A program made the translations under genes and the position numbers. A model generated the notes under the pieces. The model did no database searches. It saw only the letters and a list, made by a program, of their open reading frames with translations, and was not told the origin of the DNA. Positions 36,445 through 45,928 of a stretch of DNA of 64,000 nt are shown piece by piece; positions within the stretch are counted from its first letter, which is position 1, and each line of letters begins with the position of its first letter. The DNA comes from Streptomyces sp. NBC_00572 (GTDB lineage Bacteria > Actinomycetota > Actinomycetes > Streptomycetales > Streptomycetaceae). The stretch spans positions 5,084,001 to 5,148,000 of the forward strand of contig NZ_JAPENX010000001.1 in NCBI RefSeq assembly GCF_026341815.1, given 5' to 3'.

Positions 36445-36487
36445 ACGTTGCGGCCGAGTTGACTTCGGGACACCTCGGCCGCAACGT
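36445..36487 (+). other. 14-bp hairpin in the xylF leader
   Basis: ACGTTGCGGCCGAG at 36445-36458 pairs exactly with CTCGGCCGCAACGT at 36474-36487 across a 15-nt loop, just before the ribosome-binding site AGGGAGG. It could be an mRNA control element or a second operator. Confidence 0.6.
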
Positions 36488-36515
36488 CGCGGCCTCGTCA
36501 GGGAGGCAACCCCAC

Positions 36516-37580
36516 ATGAACGCAGTGACGCGTCGTGCCGTCATAGCAACGGCCGCGGTTTCGATGGCTCTCTCGCTCGCCGCCTGCGGCCAGGCCGGCG
36601 GCGGAGACAAGGAAGACAAGGGCAGCTCGACCAAGATCGGTCTGCTCCTTCCCGAGAACAAGACCTCGCGCTACGAGGCCCTCGACAAGCCCCAGTTCGA
36701 GAAGGCCGTCAAGGCCGCGTGCGGCGACTGCGAGGTCGTGTACAACAACGCCGTCTCCGACGTCGTCAAGCAGAAGCAGCAGTTCGACCAGCTGATCGCC
36801 GACGGCATCAAGGTCATCGCGCTCGACCCGGTGGACGCGACCAAGGCCGAGGGCTGGGTTGCGGAGGCCAAGGCCAAGGGCGTCAAGGTCGTCGCGTACG
36901 ACCGCGCCGTCAAGGGTGCCGACGCCTACGTCAGCCACGACAACAACAAGGTCGGCGAGCTCCAGGGCCAGGCCCTCCTCGCCGCCCTCGGCGCCAAGGC
37001 CGCCACCGCCCAGGTCGTGATGATCAACGGCGACGAGAAGGACCCGAACGCCGGTCTGTTCAAGAAGGGCGCCCACGCCGCCCTCGACGGCAAGGTCGGC
37101 AAGATCGCCTACGAGGCGTCCGGCGAGTGGGACCCGAAGGTCGCCGGCGAGAAGATGTCCGCCGCGATCTCCTCGGTCGGCAAGGACAAGATCGGCGCCG
37201 TCTACTCCGCCAACGACGGCATGGCGGGCGGCATCATCACCTCCCTCGAGAACGCCGGCATCAAGAGCATCCCGGTCGGCGGTCAGGACGCCGAGGTCGC
37301 GGGCATCCAGCGCATCATCGCCGGTTCGCAGACCTTCACGATCTACAAGTCGCCGCTCCAGCTGGCCCCCGAGGCCGCCAAGTTCGCGGTGAACCTGCTC
37401 CAGGGCAAGGAGCTCGGCGCCCAGGGTGCGACCGACGGCGTGCCGTCGACGCTGTTCCCGCCGGTCGTCGTCGACAAGACCAACATCCAGACCACGGTGA
37501 TCAAGGACGGCATCTACAAGGCCGCCGACCTCTGCACCTCGGACCTGGCCGCCAAGTGCACGGCCCTGGGCGTCAAGTAA
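36516..37580 (+). CDS. xylF: Xylose ABC transporter substrate-binding lipoprotein
   Basis: A 354-residue periplasmic-binding protein of the ribose/xylose class (peripla_BP_4). The signal ends in a lipobox LAAC. Typical sequence blocks are KQKQQFDQLIADGIKVIALDPVDA, VSHDNNKVGELQGQALL and YSANDGMAGGIITSLENAG. ATG 36516 has AGGGAGG 9 nt upstream. The next genes encode the ATPase and permease, and the operator ahead fits Rok7B7, so xylose is the likely substrate. Confidence 0.92.
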   Translation: MNAVTRRAVIATAAVSMALSLAACGQAGGGDKEDKGSSTKIGLLLPENKTSRYEALDKPQFEKAVKAACGDCEVVYNNAVSDVVKQKQQFDQLIADGIKVIALDPVDATKAEGWVAEAKAKGVKVVAYDRAVKGADAYVSHDNNKVGELQGQALLAALGAKAATAQVVMINGDEKDPNAGLFKKGAHAALDGKVGKIAYEASGEWDPKVAGEKMSAAISSVGKDKIGAVYSANDGMAGGIITSLENAGIKSIPVGGQDAEVAGIQRIIAGSQTFTIYKSPLQLAPEAAKFAVNLLQGKELGAQGATDGVPSTLFPPVVVDKTNIQTTVIKDGIYKAADLCTSDLAAKCTALGVK

Positions 37581-37893
37581 CCCCTGAGCCGAGCCCGCCG
37601 GGCCCCCCGAGGGCCCGGCACCACGGATCCCGCCACCGGCCCGCGTACAGAGAGTGAAGACCCCGCCGGAGTGTGACCCCCCGAGACGGAGGGTCCCCCC
37701 GACGGAGAGTTCGCCCCCGTACGACCCCGGCCCACCACCGCCGGATCCGTCCCCCCTGCCCGTCCGGCCCCCGGCCGACCCAGACCCCGCTGTCGGTCCG
37801 GGGGCCGGACGAGCTCAGCCCCCCCTCGAACTTTGGCGCTGCACCGGCGGCGCGACATGCCGCCGCCCGCGCGCGGCGAAGGAGTTGGTTCAC
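37581..37893. other. xylF-xylG intercistronic region
   Basis: A 313-bp gap, long for one operon. A hairpin GCCGGGCC/GGCCCGGC (37597-37619, 7-nt loop) follows xylF closely and may attenuate transcription or protect the xylF message. The rest is a Pro/Arg-codon-like GC-rich stretch that is open in the xylG frame back to 37654, but I see no gene in it. Confidence 0.5.
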
Positions 37894-38673
37894 GTGTCCC
37901 AGACGCCCGTGCTGGCGTTGCGCGGGATCTTCAAGCGATTCGGAGCGGTTCAGGTCCTCTCCGGTGTCGATCTCGAAGTCCACGCAGGAGAGGTCGTCGC
38001 GCTTGTCGGCGACAACGGAGCGGGAAAGTCCACGCTGGTCAAGACGATCGCCGGTGTGCACCCCATCGACGAGGGCGTCATCGAGTGGGAGGGCGAGCAG
38101 GTCGAGATCCAGCGCCCGCACGACTCCCAGAACCTCGGTGTCGCGACCGTCTACCAGGACCTCGCGCTCTGCGACAACCTCGACGTCGTCGCCAACCTGT
38201 TCCTCGGCCGCGAGATCAAGAAGGGCGGCGTCCTCGACGAGGTCGCCATGGAGAAGCGGGCCAAGGACCTGCTCTCCACCCTCTCCATCCGCATCCCCAG
38301 CGTCCGCATTCCCGTCGCCGCCCTCTCCGGCGGCCAGCGGCAGGTCGTCGCCATCGCGCGCGCCCTGGTCGGCGACCCCAAGATCGTGATCCTGGACGAG
38401 CCGACCGCCGCCCTCGGCGTCGAGCAGACCGCCCAGGTCCTCGACCTGGTCGAGCGGCTGCGCGAGCAGGGCCTCGGCGTCATCCTCATCAGCCACAACA
38501 TGGCCGATGTGAAGGCCGTCGCCGACACCGTGGCCGTGCTCCGTCTGGGCCGCAACAACGGCACCTTCCCGGTGGCCACCACCACGCACGAAGAGATCAT
38601 CGCCGCGATCACCGGTGCCACGGACAACGCCGTGACCCGCCGTCAGGCCCGCAACGCGGAGGTAGCGAAGTGA
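37894..38673 (+). CDS. xylG: Xylose ABC transporter ATP-binding protein
   Basis: A 259-residue ABC ATPase with Walker A GDNGAGKST, signature LSGGQRQV, Walker B IVILDEPTAAL and the switch His in VILISHNM. Only one nucleotide-binding domain is present, unlike the tandem RbsA/XylG of E. coli, so it must act as a dimer. GTG 37894 is preceded by GAAGGAG 10 nt upstream. It overlaps xylH by GTGA. Confidence 0.92.
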   Translation: MSQTPVLALRGIFKRFGAVQVLSGVDLEVHAGEVVALVGDNGAGKSTLVKTIAGVHPIDEGVIEWEGEQVEIQRPHDSQNLGVATVYQDLALCDNLDVVANLFLGREIKKGGVLDEVAMEKRAKDLLSTLSIRIPSVRIPVAALSGGQRQVVAIARALVGDPKIVILDEPTAALGVEQTAQVLDLVERLREQGLGVILISHNMADVKAVADTVAVLRLGRNNGTFPVATTTHEEIIAAITGATDNAVTRRQARNAEVAK

Positions 38674-39989
38674 GCAACACCCCTCCCACCGCGAGCGAAG
38701 AGGCAGCGGTGCCCGAGCCCCGTACCACCGAAGAGACGACCCCGGTGAGCGAGGTCCCGGCCGCCGCCGCGATCCCCGCCGTCGACCCCCGCCTCCTCGT
38801 GCGCGAGCAGGGCTTCAAGGGTTACGTCGAGGAGTTCAAGCGCAAGATCCGCTCCGGTGAGATCGGCTCGCTGCCCGTCGTCGTCGGCCTGATCGTCATC
38901 GGCATCGTCTTCCAGGCCCTCACCGGCAACTTCATCACCTCGTACAACCTCGACCAGATCACGCTGTACGCGGTCGGCCCCGGCATCATGGCCGTCGGCA
39001 TCGTCTTCGTGCTGCTGCTCGGCGAGATCGACCTCGCCGTCGGTTCCGTGGCGGGTCTGGCCGGCTCGGTCTGGGGCGTCCTCGGCACCGACATGCCCGA
39101 CGGCCTCGCCATCCTCCTCGGCATCCTGTCCGGCACCCTGCTCGGCGCCTTCCACGGCCTGGTCTTCGCCAAGATCGGCGTGCCCGCCTTCGTCGTCACC
39201 CTGGCCGGCTTCCTCGGCTGGGCCGGCCTGCAGACCTGGGTGATGGGGGACAAGTCCACCATCCCCACCCCGATCGGCAGCTTCGTCGCCGACCTCACGA
39301 AGTACTACTTCTCCGACGTCGCCGCCGCCTACGGCCTCGCCGTGGTCGTCGTCGCCGCCTTCTACCTCGCCCAGCTGCGCGACTCCCGCCGCCGCAAGGC
39401 CGCCGAGCTGCCGCACCGCCCGCAGAGCGAGATCATCCTGCGCACCGCGATCCTCGCGGTCCTGGTCCTCGTCGCCGCCTACGGCTTCAACCAGGAGCAG
39501 GGCCTCCCGCTCTCCCTGGTGATCTTCCTGGTGATCCTGCTCGTCACCGACTTCGTGCTCCGCCGCACCACGTACGGCCGCCAGGTCTTCGCCGTCGGCG
39601 GTGGCATCGAGGCCGCCCGCCGCGCCGGCATCAACGTCTCGTGGATCCGGATCTCGGTGTTCATGATCTCCGGCACGATGGGCGCGATCGGCGGTCTGTT
39701 CCTCGCCTCCGCGACCGGCGGCGCCGACCGCTCCCTCGGCGGCGGCAACCAGCTCATGATGTGCATCGCCGCAGCGGTCATCGGCGGTACGTCCCTGTTC
39801 GGCGGACGCGGCAAGGTCTGGTCGGCGCTCCTCGGCATCCTGGTCATCCAGTCGATCGTCCAGGGCCTCAACCAGATGAACCTGTCCTCCAACGCGATCC
39901 AGTACATGATCACCGGAGCGGTCCTGCTCATCGCCGTGATCATCGACTCGGTCTCCCGCAAGACGCAGAAGACGGCAGGACGTGCCTAG
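38670..39989 (+). CDS. xylH: Xylose ABC transporter permease
   Basis: A 439-residue membrane protein of the RbsC/XylH class (BPD_transp_2), with ten or more hydrophobic segments after a 60-residue hydrophilic N terminus. Family blocks are GEIDLAVGSVAGLAG, GRQVFAVGGGIEAARRAGI and IAAAVIGGTSLFGGRG. GTG 38670 overlaps the xylG stop (GTGA), so translation is coupled. Two hairpins close the operon. Confidence 0.93.
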   Translation: MSNTPPTASEEAAVPEPRTTEETTPVSEVPAAAAIPAVDPRLLVREQGFKGYVEEFKRKIRSGEIGSLPVVVGLIVIGIVFQALTGNFITSYNLDQITLYAVGPGIMAVGIVFVLLLGEIDLAVGSVAGLAGSVWGVLGTDMPDGLAILLGILSGTLLGAFHGLVFAKIGVPAFVVTLAGFLGWAGLQTWVMGDKSTIPTPIGSFVADLTKYYFSDVAAAYGLAVVVVAAFYLAQLRDSRRRKAAELPHRPQSEIILRTAILAVLVLVAAYGFNQEQGLPLSLVIFLVILLVTDFVLRRTTYGRQVFAVGGGIEAARRAGINVSWIRISVFMISGTMGAIGGLFLASATGGADRSLGGGNQLMMCIAAAVIGGTSLFGGRGKVWSALLGILVIQSIVQGLNQMNLSSNAIQYMITGAVLLIAVIIDSVSRKTQKTAGRA

Positions 39990-40024
39990 GGACCCCGTCC
40001 CGCGCGCGTAACGCTCGCCACACC

Positions 40025-40074
40025 GCCCGGCGCCGTGAAACCGGCGCCGGGCACTGCTGCGTCCGGAGCAGTGC
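40025..40074 (+). terminator. Two back-to-back hairpins after xylH
   Basis: An 11-bp stem GCCCGGCGCCG with loop TGAAAC (40025-40052) is followed directly by GCACTGCT/AGCAGTGC (40051-40074). Together they separate xylH from dxs. Confidence 0.82.
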
Positions 40075-40221
40075 CCCGGCCCGTACAGAGCCGTACAGAT
40101 CAGCGGCATGTAGGCCGTGAGGGTGACGCCTCACCCCCCGGCCCGATGCCCACGATCCAAGACGGAACATTAGACTCGACAAATCGGCAAGCTCGACCAG
40201 CTCAAACGCAAGGAGGCACGG

Positions 40222-42141
40222 GTGGCTCTGCTGACCCGTATCAGGGGACCGCGAGATCTGGACCGGCTCTCCCCGGAACAGCTGGACCAGCTGGCCGACG
40301 AGATCAGGACGTTCCTCGTGGACGCCGTCTCCAAGACCGGCGGGCACCTCGGGCCCAACCTCGGCGTGGTCGAGCTGACCATCGCCCTGCACCGCGTGTT
40401 CGACTCCCCGAAGGACAAGGTCCTCTGGGACACCGGCCACCAGAGCTACGTCCACAAGCTGCTCACGGGCCGCCAGGACTTCTCCAAGCTCAAGATGAAG
40501 GGCGGCCTGTCCGGCTACCCCTCGCAGGCCGAGTCCGAGCACGACGTCATCGAGAACTCGCACGCCTCGACGGTCCTCGGCTGGGCCGACGGCCTCGCCA
40601 AGGCCAACGAGGTCCTGCGCAAGGACGACCACGTCGTCGCCGTCATCGGCGACGGAGCCCTCACCGGCGGCATGGCCTGGGAGGCGCTGAACAACATCGC
40701 CGCCGCCAAGGACCGCCCGCTCGTCATCGTCGTCAACGACAACGAGCGCTCCTACGCGCCCACCATCGGCGGCCTCGCCAACCACCTGGCGACCCTGCGC
40801 ACCACCGACGGCTACGAGCGCTTCCTCGCCCGCGGCAAGGACATCCTGGAGCGCACCCCCGTCGTCGGGAAGCCGCTCTACGAGACCCTGCACGGAGCCA
40901 AGAAGGGCCTCAAGGACTTCATCGCCCCGCAGGGCATGTTCGAGGACCTCGGCCTCAAGTACGTCGGCCCCATCGACGGCCACGACATCGAGGCCCTGGA
41001 GTCCGCCCTCACGCGCGCCAAGCGCTTCGGCGGCCCCGTGATCGTCCACTGCCTCACCGAGAAGGGCCGCGGCTACCAGCCGGCCCTCCAGGACGAGGCC
41101 GACCGCTTCCACGCCGTCGGCAAGATCCACCCCGACACGGGCCTGCCCATCGCCTCCTCCGGCGCCGACTGGACCTCGGTCTTCGGTGAGGAGATGGTGA
41201 AGCTCGGCAAGGAGCGCGCGGACATCGTCGCCATCACGGCGGCCATGCTGCAGCCCGTCGGCCTCGACAAGTTCGCCAAGGCCTTCCCCGAGCGGGTCTT
41301 CGACGTCGGCATCGCCGAGCAGCACGCCGCGGTCTCCGCGGCCGGCCTCGCCACCGGCGGCCTCCACCCGGTCTTCGCGGTCTACGCGACCTTCCTCAAC
41401 CGTGCCTTCGACCAGGTCCTGATGGACGTGGCCCTGCACAAGTGTGGCGTCACCTTCGTCCTGGACCGGGCCGGCGTCACCGGCACCGACGGCGCCTCCC
41501 ACAACGGCATGTGGGACATGTCGATCCTCCAGGTCGTCCCCGGCCTGCGGCTCGCCGCCCCGCGCGACGCCGACCAGGTCCGCGCCCAGCTGCGCGAGGC
41601 CGTCGAGGTCACCGACGCCCCCACCGTGGTCCGCTTCTCCAAGGGCGCGGTCGGCCCCGCCGTACCCGCCCTGCGCCGCGTCGGCGGCATGGACGTGCTC
41701 CGCGAGCCCGGCTCCGACCGGCCCGACGTCCTCCTGGTGTCCGTCGGCGCGCTCGCCCCGATGTGCCTGGAGATCGCCGACCTGCTCGACCGGCACGGCA
41801 TCTCCACCACCGTCGTCGACCCCCGCTGGGTCAAGCCGGTCGACGAGGCCCTCGCCCCGCTCGCCGAGCAGCACCGGGTCGTCGTCACCGTCGAGGACAA
41901 CAGCCGCGTCGGCGGCGTCGGTTCGGCCGTCGCCCAGGCGCTCCGCGACGCCGGCGTGGACGTGCCGCTGCGTGACTTCGGCATCCCGCCGCGCTTCCTG
42001 GACCACGCCTCCCGCGGCGAGGTCATGGCGGAGATCGGTCTGACCGCCCCGGACATCGCCCGCCAGGTCACCGGTCTGGTCTCGCGTCTGGACGGACGGT
42101 TCGAGAGCAGCGCGCAGGCCGTGGAGCCCGCCCGCGACTGA
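40222..42141 (+). CDS. dxs: 1-Deoxy-D-xylulose-5-phosphate synthase
   Basis: A 639-residue thiamine-diphosphate enzyme that joins pyruvate and glyceraldehyde-3-phosphate, the first step of the MEP isoprenoid route. The ThDP/Mg2+ motif is GDGALTGGMAWEALNN. The N-terminal KTGGHLGPNLGVVELTIALH and the central DVGIAEQHAV-type block (VGIAEQHAAVSAAGLA) with the catalytic Glu are present. AAGGAGG lies 5 nt before GTG 40222, and TAGACT near 40171 may be the -10. Proximity to xylFGH is chromosomal order rather than shared function. Confidence 0.96.
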   Translation: MALLTRIRGPRDLDRLSPEQLDQLADEIRTFLVDAVSKTGGHLGPNLGVVELTIALHRVFDSPKDKVLWDTGHQSYVHKLLTGRQDFSKLKMKGGLSGYPSQAESEHDVIENSHASTVLGWADGLAKANEVLRKDDHVVAVIGDGALTGGMAWEALNNIAAAKDRPLVIVVNDNERSYAPTIGGLANHLATLRTTDGYERFLARGKDILERTPVVGKPLYETLHGAKKGLKDFIAPQGMFEDLGLKYVGPIDGHDIEALESALTRAKRFGGPVIVHCLTEKGRGYQPALQDEADRFHAVGKIHPDTGLPIASSGADWTSVFGEEMVKLGKERADIVAITAAMLQPVGLDKFAKAFPERVFDVGIAEQHAAVSAAGLATGGLHPVFAVYATFLNRAFDQVLMDVALHKCGVTFVLDRAGVTGTDGASHNGMWDMSILQVVPGLRLAAPRDADQVRAQLREAVEVTDAPTVVRFSKGAVGPAVPALRRVGGMDVLREPGSDRPDVLLVSVGALAPMCLEIADLLDRHGISTTVVDPRWVKPVDEALAPLAEQHRVVVTVEDNSRVGGVGSAVAQALRDAGVDVPLRDFGIPPRFLDHASRGEVMAEIGLTAPDIARQVTGLVSRLDGRFESSAQAVEPARD

Positions 42142-42179
42142 CCCCCGACCCGGGGCAACGGTCACCTAGCGTCACCTTT

Positions 42180-42217
42180 GGGCCGGTCGGCTCACCCTCC
42201 CGGGTGCCGACCGGCCC
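42180..42217 (+). terminator. Hairpin terminator after dxs
   Basis: A perfect 12-bp stem (GGGCCGGTCGGC) followed by TTTCG, about 40 bp after the stop. Confidence 0.85.
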
Positions 42218-42318
42218 TTTCGCGTGCATTCTGACTCTGTGTGGGCAGGCGTAACACAGCCACCCGACCGAGGTGGTCGAGAGCGACCGAGGTTCAAGCA
42301 CGGCGCGGAGGTACCAGG

Positions 42319-43833
42319 GTGAGTACGGACCAACAGCCACGGGCCAACTCCGGAATGTTCCGGACCAAGTCGGTCGAGCAGTCGATCCGCGACACGGAGG
42401 AACCGGAGCACGCACTCCGGAAGTCCCTGTCCGCCTGGGATCTGATGGTGTTCGGCGTCGGCGTCATCATCGGAACCGGCATCTTCGTCCTCACGGGCAA
42501 GGTCGCCAAGGAGAACGCGGGCCCGGCCACGGCCCTCGCCTTCGTCGCGGCGGGCATCGTCTGCGCCCTCGCCGCCCTGTGCTACGCCGAGTTCGCCTCG
42601 ACGGTGCCGGTGGCGGGATCGGCGTACACCTTCGCGTACGCCTCGATCGGCGAGCTGCCCGCCTGGATCATCGGCTGGGACCTCGTCCTGGAGTTCGCCC
42701 TCGGTACGGCGGTGGTCGCCGTCGGCTGGTCGGGCTACGTCCGCTCGCTCATGGACAACATCGACTGGCACCTACCCGCGGCGCTCGAAGGCCCGGACGT
42801 GCCGGGCGGCACCTTCGACATCCTGGCCTTCCTCCTCGTCCTGGTGCTGACCGTCGTCCTCGTCCTGGGCATGAAGCTCTCCGCCCGGATCACCGCGGTC
42901 GTCGTGGCGATCAAGGTGACCGTGGTGATGATCGTGATCATCGCCGGTCTGTTCTTCATCGTCGGCGACAACTACAAGCCCTTCATCCCGCCGGCCGTGA
43001 CCCCCGAGGGCGGCGGCTCCAACTGGGACTCGCCGCTCGTCCAGCTGATCTTCGGGTACGAGCCGACCAACTTCGGCGTCATGGGCATCTTCACCGCCGC
43101 CTCCGTCGTGTTCTTCGCCTTCATCGGCTTCGACGTGGTGGCCACCGCCGCCGAGGAGACCAAGCTGCCGCAGCGGGACATGCCCCGGGGCATCCTCGGT
43201 TCGCTCTTCATCTGCACCGTGCTCTACGTGGCCGTCGCGCTGGTCGTCACCGGCATGCAGCACTACACGGAGCTGTCCGTCAGCGCCCCGCTCGCCGACG
43301 CCTTCAAGGCCGCCGGGCATCCCTTCTACGCGGGCGTGATCAGCTTCGGCGCCGCCGTCGGCCTCACCACGGTCTGTCTGATCCTGCTCCTCGGCCAGAC
43401 CCGCGTGTTCTTCGCGATGAGCCGCGACGGCCTGCTGCCGCGCTTCTTCTCCGTGACGCACCCGCGGTTCAAGACCCCGTACCGCCCGACGATCCTGCTC
43501 GGTGTGATCATTGCCATCGTCGCCGGCTTCACCAGCATCAACGAGCTCGCGACCCTGGTGAACATCGGCACGCTCTTCGCCTTCGTCGTGGTGGCCGTCG
43601 GCGTCATGGTGCTCCGCCGCACCCGCCCCGACCTGCCGCGCGCCTTCCGCACCCCCTGGGTGCCGGTGCTGCCGATCCTCTCCATCGCCGCCTCGTTCTG
43701 GCTGATGCTCAACCTGCCCCTGGAGACCTGGTTCCGCTTCGGCGTGTGGATGGTGATCGGCATCGTCGTGTACTTCCTGTACGGGCGCAGTCACAGCCGG
43801 CTCGGGCAGGTAGGCCAGGACGCGAAGTACTGA
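42319..43833 (+). CDS. APC-superfamily amino acid permease (cationic amino acid transporter type)
   Basis: A 504-residue permease with about 12 membrane segments. It has the TM1 motif FGVGVIIGTGIFVLTG for substrate backbone binding and the CAT-family block FFAFIGFDVVATAAEETKLPQRDMPRGI. The resemblance is to the CAT/YfnA group, which takes up cationic or branched amino acids. GTG 42319 has GGAGG 7 nt upstream. Monocistronic, with a terminator before it. Substrate not determinable. Confidence 0.9.
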   Translation: MSTDQQPRANSGMFRTKSVEQSIRDTEEPEHALRKSLSAWDLMVFGVGVIIGTGIFVLTGKVAKENAGPATALAFVAAGIVCALAALCYAEFASTVPVAGSAYTFAYASIGELPAWIIGWDLVLEFALGTAVVAVGWSGYVRSLMDNIDWHLPAALEGPDVPGGTFDILAFLLVLVLTVVLVLGMKLSARITAVVVAIKVTVVMIVIIAGLFFIVGDNYKPFIPPAVTPEGGGSNWDSPLVQLIFGYEPTNFGVMGIFTAASVVFFAFIGFDVVATAAEETKLPQRDMPRGILGSLFICTVLYVAVALVVTGMQHYTELSVSAPLADAFKAAGHPFYAGVISFGAAVGLTTVCLILLLGQTRVFFAMSRDGLLPRFFSVTHPRFKTPYRPTILLGVIIAIVAGFTSINELATLVNIGTLFAFVVVAVGVMVLRRTRPDLPRAFRTPWVPVLPILSIAASFWLMLNLPLETWFRFGVWMVIGIVVYFLYGRSHSRLGQVGQDAKY

Positions 43834-43945
43834 GCGGGTCGATACGGCGGCCGATTCCGCAGGCGCGGAAGGGACCGTTCGGGAGGGCGACTACAGTCGG
43901 TTCGTACCCGAACTCCTTCCGACGACCGGAGTGCTGGATCCCCCC

Positions 43946-45028
43946 ATGGCTAATCGATCCCAGGCCCCCACCGCCCCTTCCCACGGCTCCTCCACCGCCC
44001 CCCTGCTCCAGGGAGCCTGGCTGACCAGAGGGGCGGAGGGCCGGTTCAGCGCCTACCTGCCCAGGGACGGAGAGGTGGTGCGCTGGACCGAGCAGCCGGA
44101 CGGGAGCTGGAGCGGACCCGTCTCGCTCGGCGGCGACGGCCTGACCCCGTTCCTCGCGGTCGGCCAGGGCGCCGACCGCTACGTCCACCTCGTCGGTCTG
44201 CGGCCCACGGACAGCGGCGACGACCACGTCGAACTGGTCCACAGCGTCCAGTTCCAGACGGGCCGCCCCGCGGTGGCCTGGCGCTCGATCGGGCACTCCA
44301 ACGGCAAGGGGCCGTGGACCGGCAACCCGGCCGTCGCGGTGGACGGCCAGGGCCGCGTGTACGCCTTCATGCGCAACGGCGGCGGCGGGCTGAGCGTGCG
44401 GGCCCAGAAGGACGCCGGCGGCTGGCACCCCTGGTGGGACCTGATGGGTTCGAAGACCGACCCCTCGCCGGTCGCGGTCACCAACGGCTCCGGCTTCGTC
44501 GAGCTGTACAGCTCGCACGCCAAGGGCCTCGTCCGCTACGTGCAGCGCGAGTCCGGGGCCAAGCCGATCCGCGAGGAGCTGCTGCCCGCGTCGGTGACCA
44601 TGGGCACCCTGGCGGCCACGACCGGCCCCTCCGGGCACGTCACCCTCTTCTACCTCGACCTGGACGGCCAGGTCCGCGCCTGGTCGCCGGAGCGCTCCCT
44701 GGAGCCGACGGTCCTCGGCAAGGCCGTCGGCACCGGGAGGCTCGCCGCCACCCGCTGCCTCATCGACGGCTTCGACTGCACGGTCCTCGCCCAGCAGTCC
44801 GCCGACGGCCGGCTCGCCCTCGCCGCCTACCCGAGCGAGCAGGAGACGGAGGGCATCCACTGGTCGGAGACCGGGGAGCGGCACGGCGAGCTCGCCACCG
44901 TCCTGACCCGCGGGCTCGACGGGCGCCTGGTCGCGATGGCCCGGATCGGCGCGGGCGCGCCGATCACCACCCGCCAGAAGGCGGCGGCGGAGGGTCTGCT
45001 CCTGGAGGGCTGGCGCTCCATAGGGTGA
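43946..45028 (+). CDS. Cytoplasmic beta-propeller (PLL-like lectin fold) protein
   Basis: About 360 residues from ATG 43946; GTG 43931 is an alternative. The sequence shows five to seven repeats of roughly 50 residues with W-x-x-P/G-V-S/D-LGG, P-x-V(A/A)V and G-R/H-V-x-x-F motifs, as in PLL/fucose-binding-lectin propellers. There is no signal peptide or catalytic motif. Function unknown; carbohydrate or protein binding is the usual role of the fold. It is probably monocistronic. Confidence 0.75.
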   Translation: MANRSQAPTAPSHGSSTAPLLQGAWLTRGAEGRFSAYLPRDGEVVRWTEQPDGSWSGPVSLGGDGLTPFLAVGQGADRYVHLVGLRPTDSGDDHVELVHSVQFQTGRPAVAWRSIGHSNGKGPWTGNPAVAVDGQGRVYAFMRNGGGGLSVRAQKDAGGWHPWWDLMGSKTDPSPVAVTNGSGFVELYSSHAKGLVRYVQRESGAKPIREELLPASVTMGTLAATTGPSGHVTLFYLDLDGQVRAWSPERSLEPTVLGKAVGTGRLAATRCLIDGFDCTVLAQQSADGRLALAAYPSEQETEGIHWSETGERHGELATVLTRGLDGRLVAMARIGAGAPITTRQKAAAEGLLLEGWRSIG

Positions 45029-45122
45029 CGCCCCGAGGAAGCTCGCAAGAGGCCGGTGGTCGTCACGGCGGGGGTGGAAGACACCCCGACAGGCTTCGGG
45101 CGGAAGACGGCGCGGCATGGTC

Positions 45123-45857
45123 TCACCAGGGAATCGGCCCGTCCTCGGCCAGAAGGGCGCCCGTCGGGCCGTCCTCGCCCGCCGTCGCCAGGTCGACCGC
45201 CACGGCCGCGCCCTCCTCCGCCGTGCGCATCCCGGTGTGGCGGTTGAGGTCGGTCGCGCAGTAGCCGGGACTCACCGCGTTGACCAGGATCCCTTCGGCG
45301 CGCAGTTCATTGGCGTAGAGCACGGTGATCGCGTTCAGCGCGCTCTTCGAGGTGCAGTAAGGGAGGAGGATCGAGGTGTAGGCGGACCACGGGCTGCCCG
45401 GGTCGGCCAGGTGGGTGAGGGAGCCCAGTTCGCTGGACATGTTGACGATGCGTGCGGCGGCGGAGCGGCGGAGCAGGGGGAGCATGGCGTGGGTCACCGC
45501 GATGACGCCGAACACGTTGGTCTCGTAGACCTGCCGGACGGCGGCGGCGGGGGTTTCACTCGGCTTTTGCGGTCCGGCGGCGATCGCGGCGTTGTTGACG
45601 AGGATGTCGAGGCGGCCGAACGTGGCGTCGATGTGCTGGGCGGCGGCCTGGACCGAGGTCTCGTCGGTGACGTCCAGTGGTACGAACCGTACGTCGGCGC
45701 CGTCCGCGCGAAGCTCCTCGGCCGCCGCCTCGCCACGCTCGGCGTTGCGGGCGCCGATCAGCACGGTGATGCCGAGGGCTGCGAGCCTGCGCGCCGTTTC
45801 CTTGCCGATGCCCTTGTTCGCGCCGGTGATCAGAGCAGTCTTCTGCGAAGTCGTCAT
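45123..45857 (-). CDS. SDR-family NAD(P)-dependent oxidoreductase
   Basis: A 244-residue classical short-chain dehydrogenase. Cofactor motif TGANKGIG, the NNA motif (LVNNAAI), the catalytic Ser in IVNMSSELG and YCTSK as YxxxK. ATG 45857 has GGAGG about 10 nt upstream. It is divergent from a LysR-type regulator gene 71 bp away, which probably controls it. Most likely substrate class is a small carbonyl compound, similar to plant carbonyl reductases. Confidence 0.92.
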   Translation of the reverse strand: MTTSQKTALITGANKGIGKETARRLAALGITVLIGARNAERGEAAAEELRADGADVRFVPLDVTDETSVQAAAQHIDATFGRLDILVNNAAIAAGPQKPSETPAAAVRQVYETNVFGVIAVTHAMLPLLRRSAAARIVNMSSELGSLTHLADPGSPWSAYTSILLPYCTSKSALNAITVLYANELRAEGILVNAVSPGYCATDLNRHTGMRTAEEGAAVAVDLATAGEDGPTGALLAEDGPIPW

Positions 45858-45911
45858 GGCACCCAGCCTCCCCTCACCCACGGGCGGCAGGGAAAGACCA
45901 GAAGGCTCTGG

Positions 45912-45928
45912 ATCTATAGTCCACAGAT
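45912..45928. promoter_or_regulatory. LysR-type operator candidate in the SDR/LysR divergent region
   Basis: ATCT-N9-AGAT fits the T-N11-A pattern of LysR regulators. It abuts the LysR gene's ATG at 45929 and lies about 55 bp before the SDR start, suiting autorepression and control of the SDR gene. Confidence 0.5.

Noticed and set aside
40145..40221. Thiamine or other riboswitch before dxs
   Set aside because: The leader is too short (about 50 nt after the possible -10) to hold a TPP element and lacks its conserved CUGAGA box.
42235..42318. Riboswitch in the amino acid permease leader
   Set aside because: There are short direct repeats (GACCGAGGT), but no conserved core of any riboswitch class I know.
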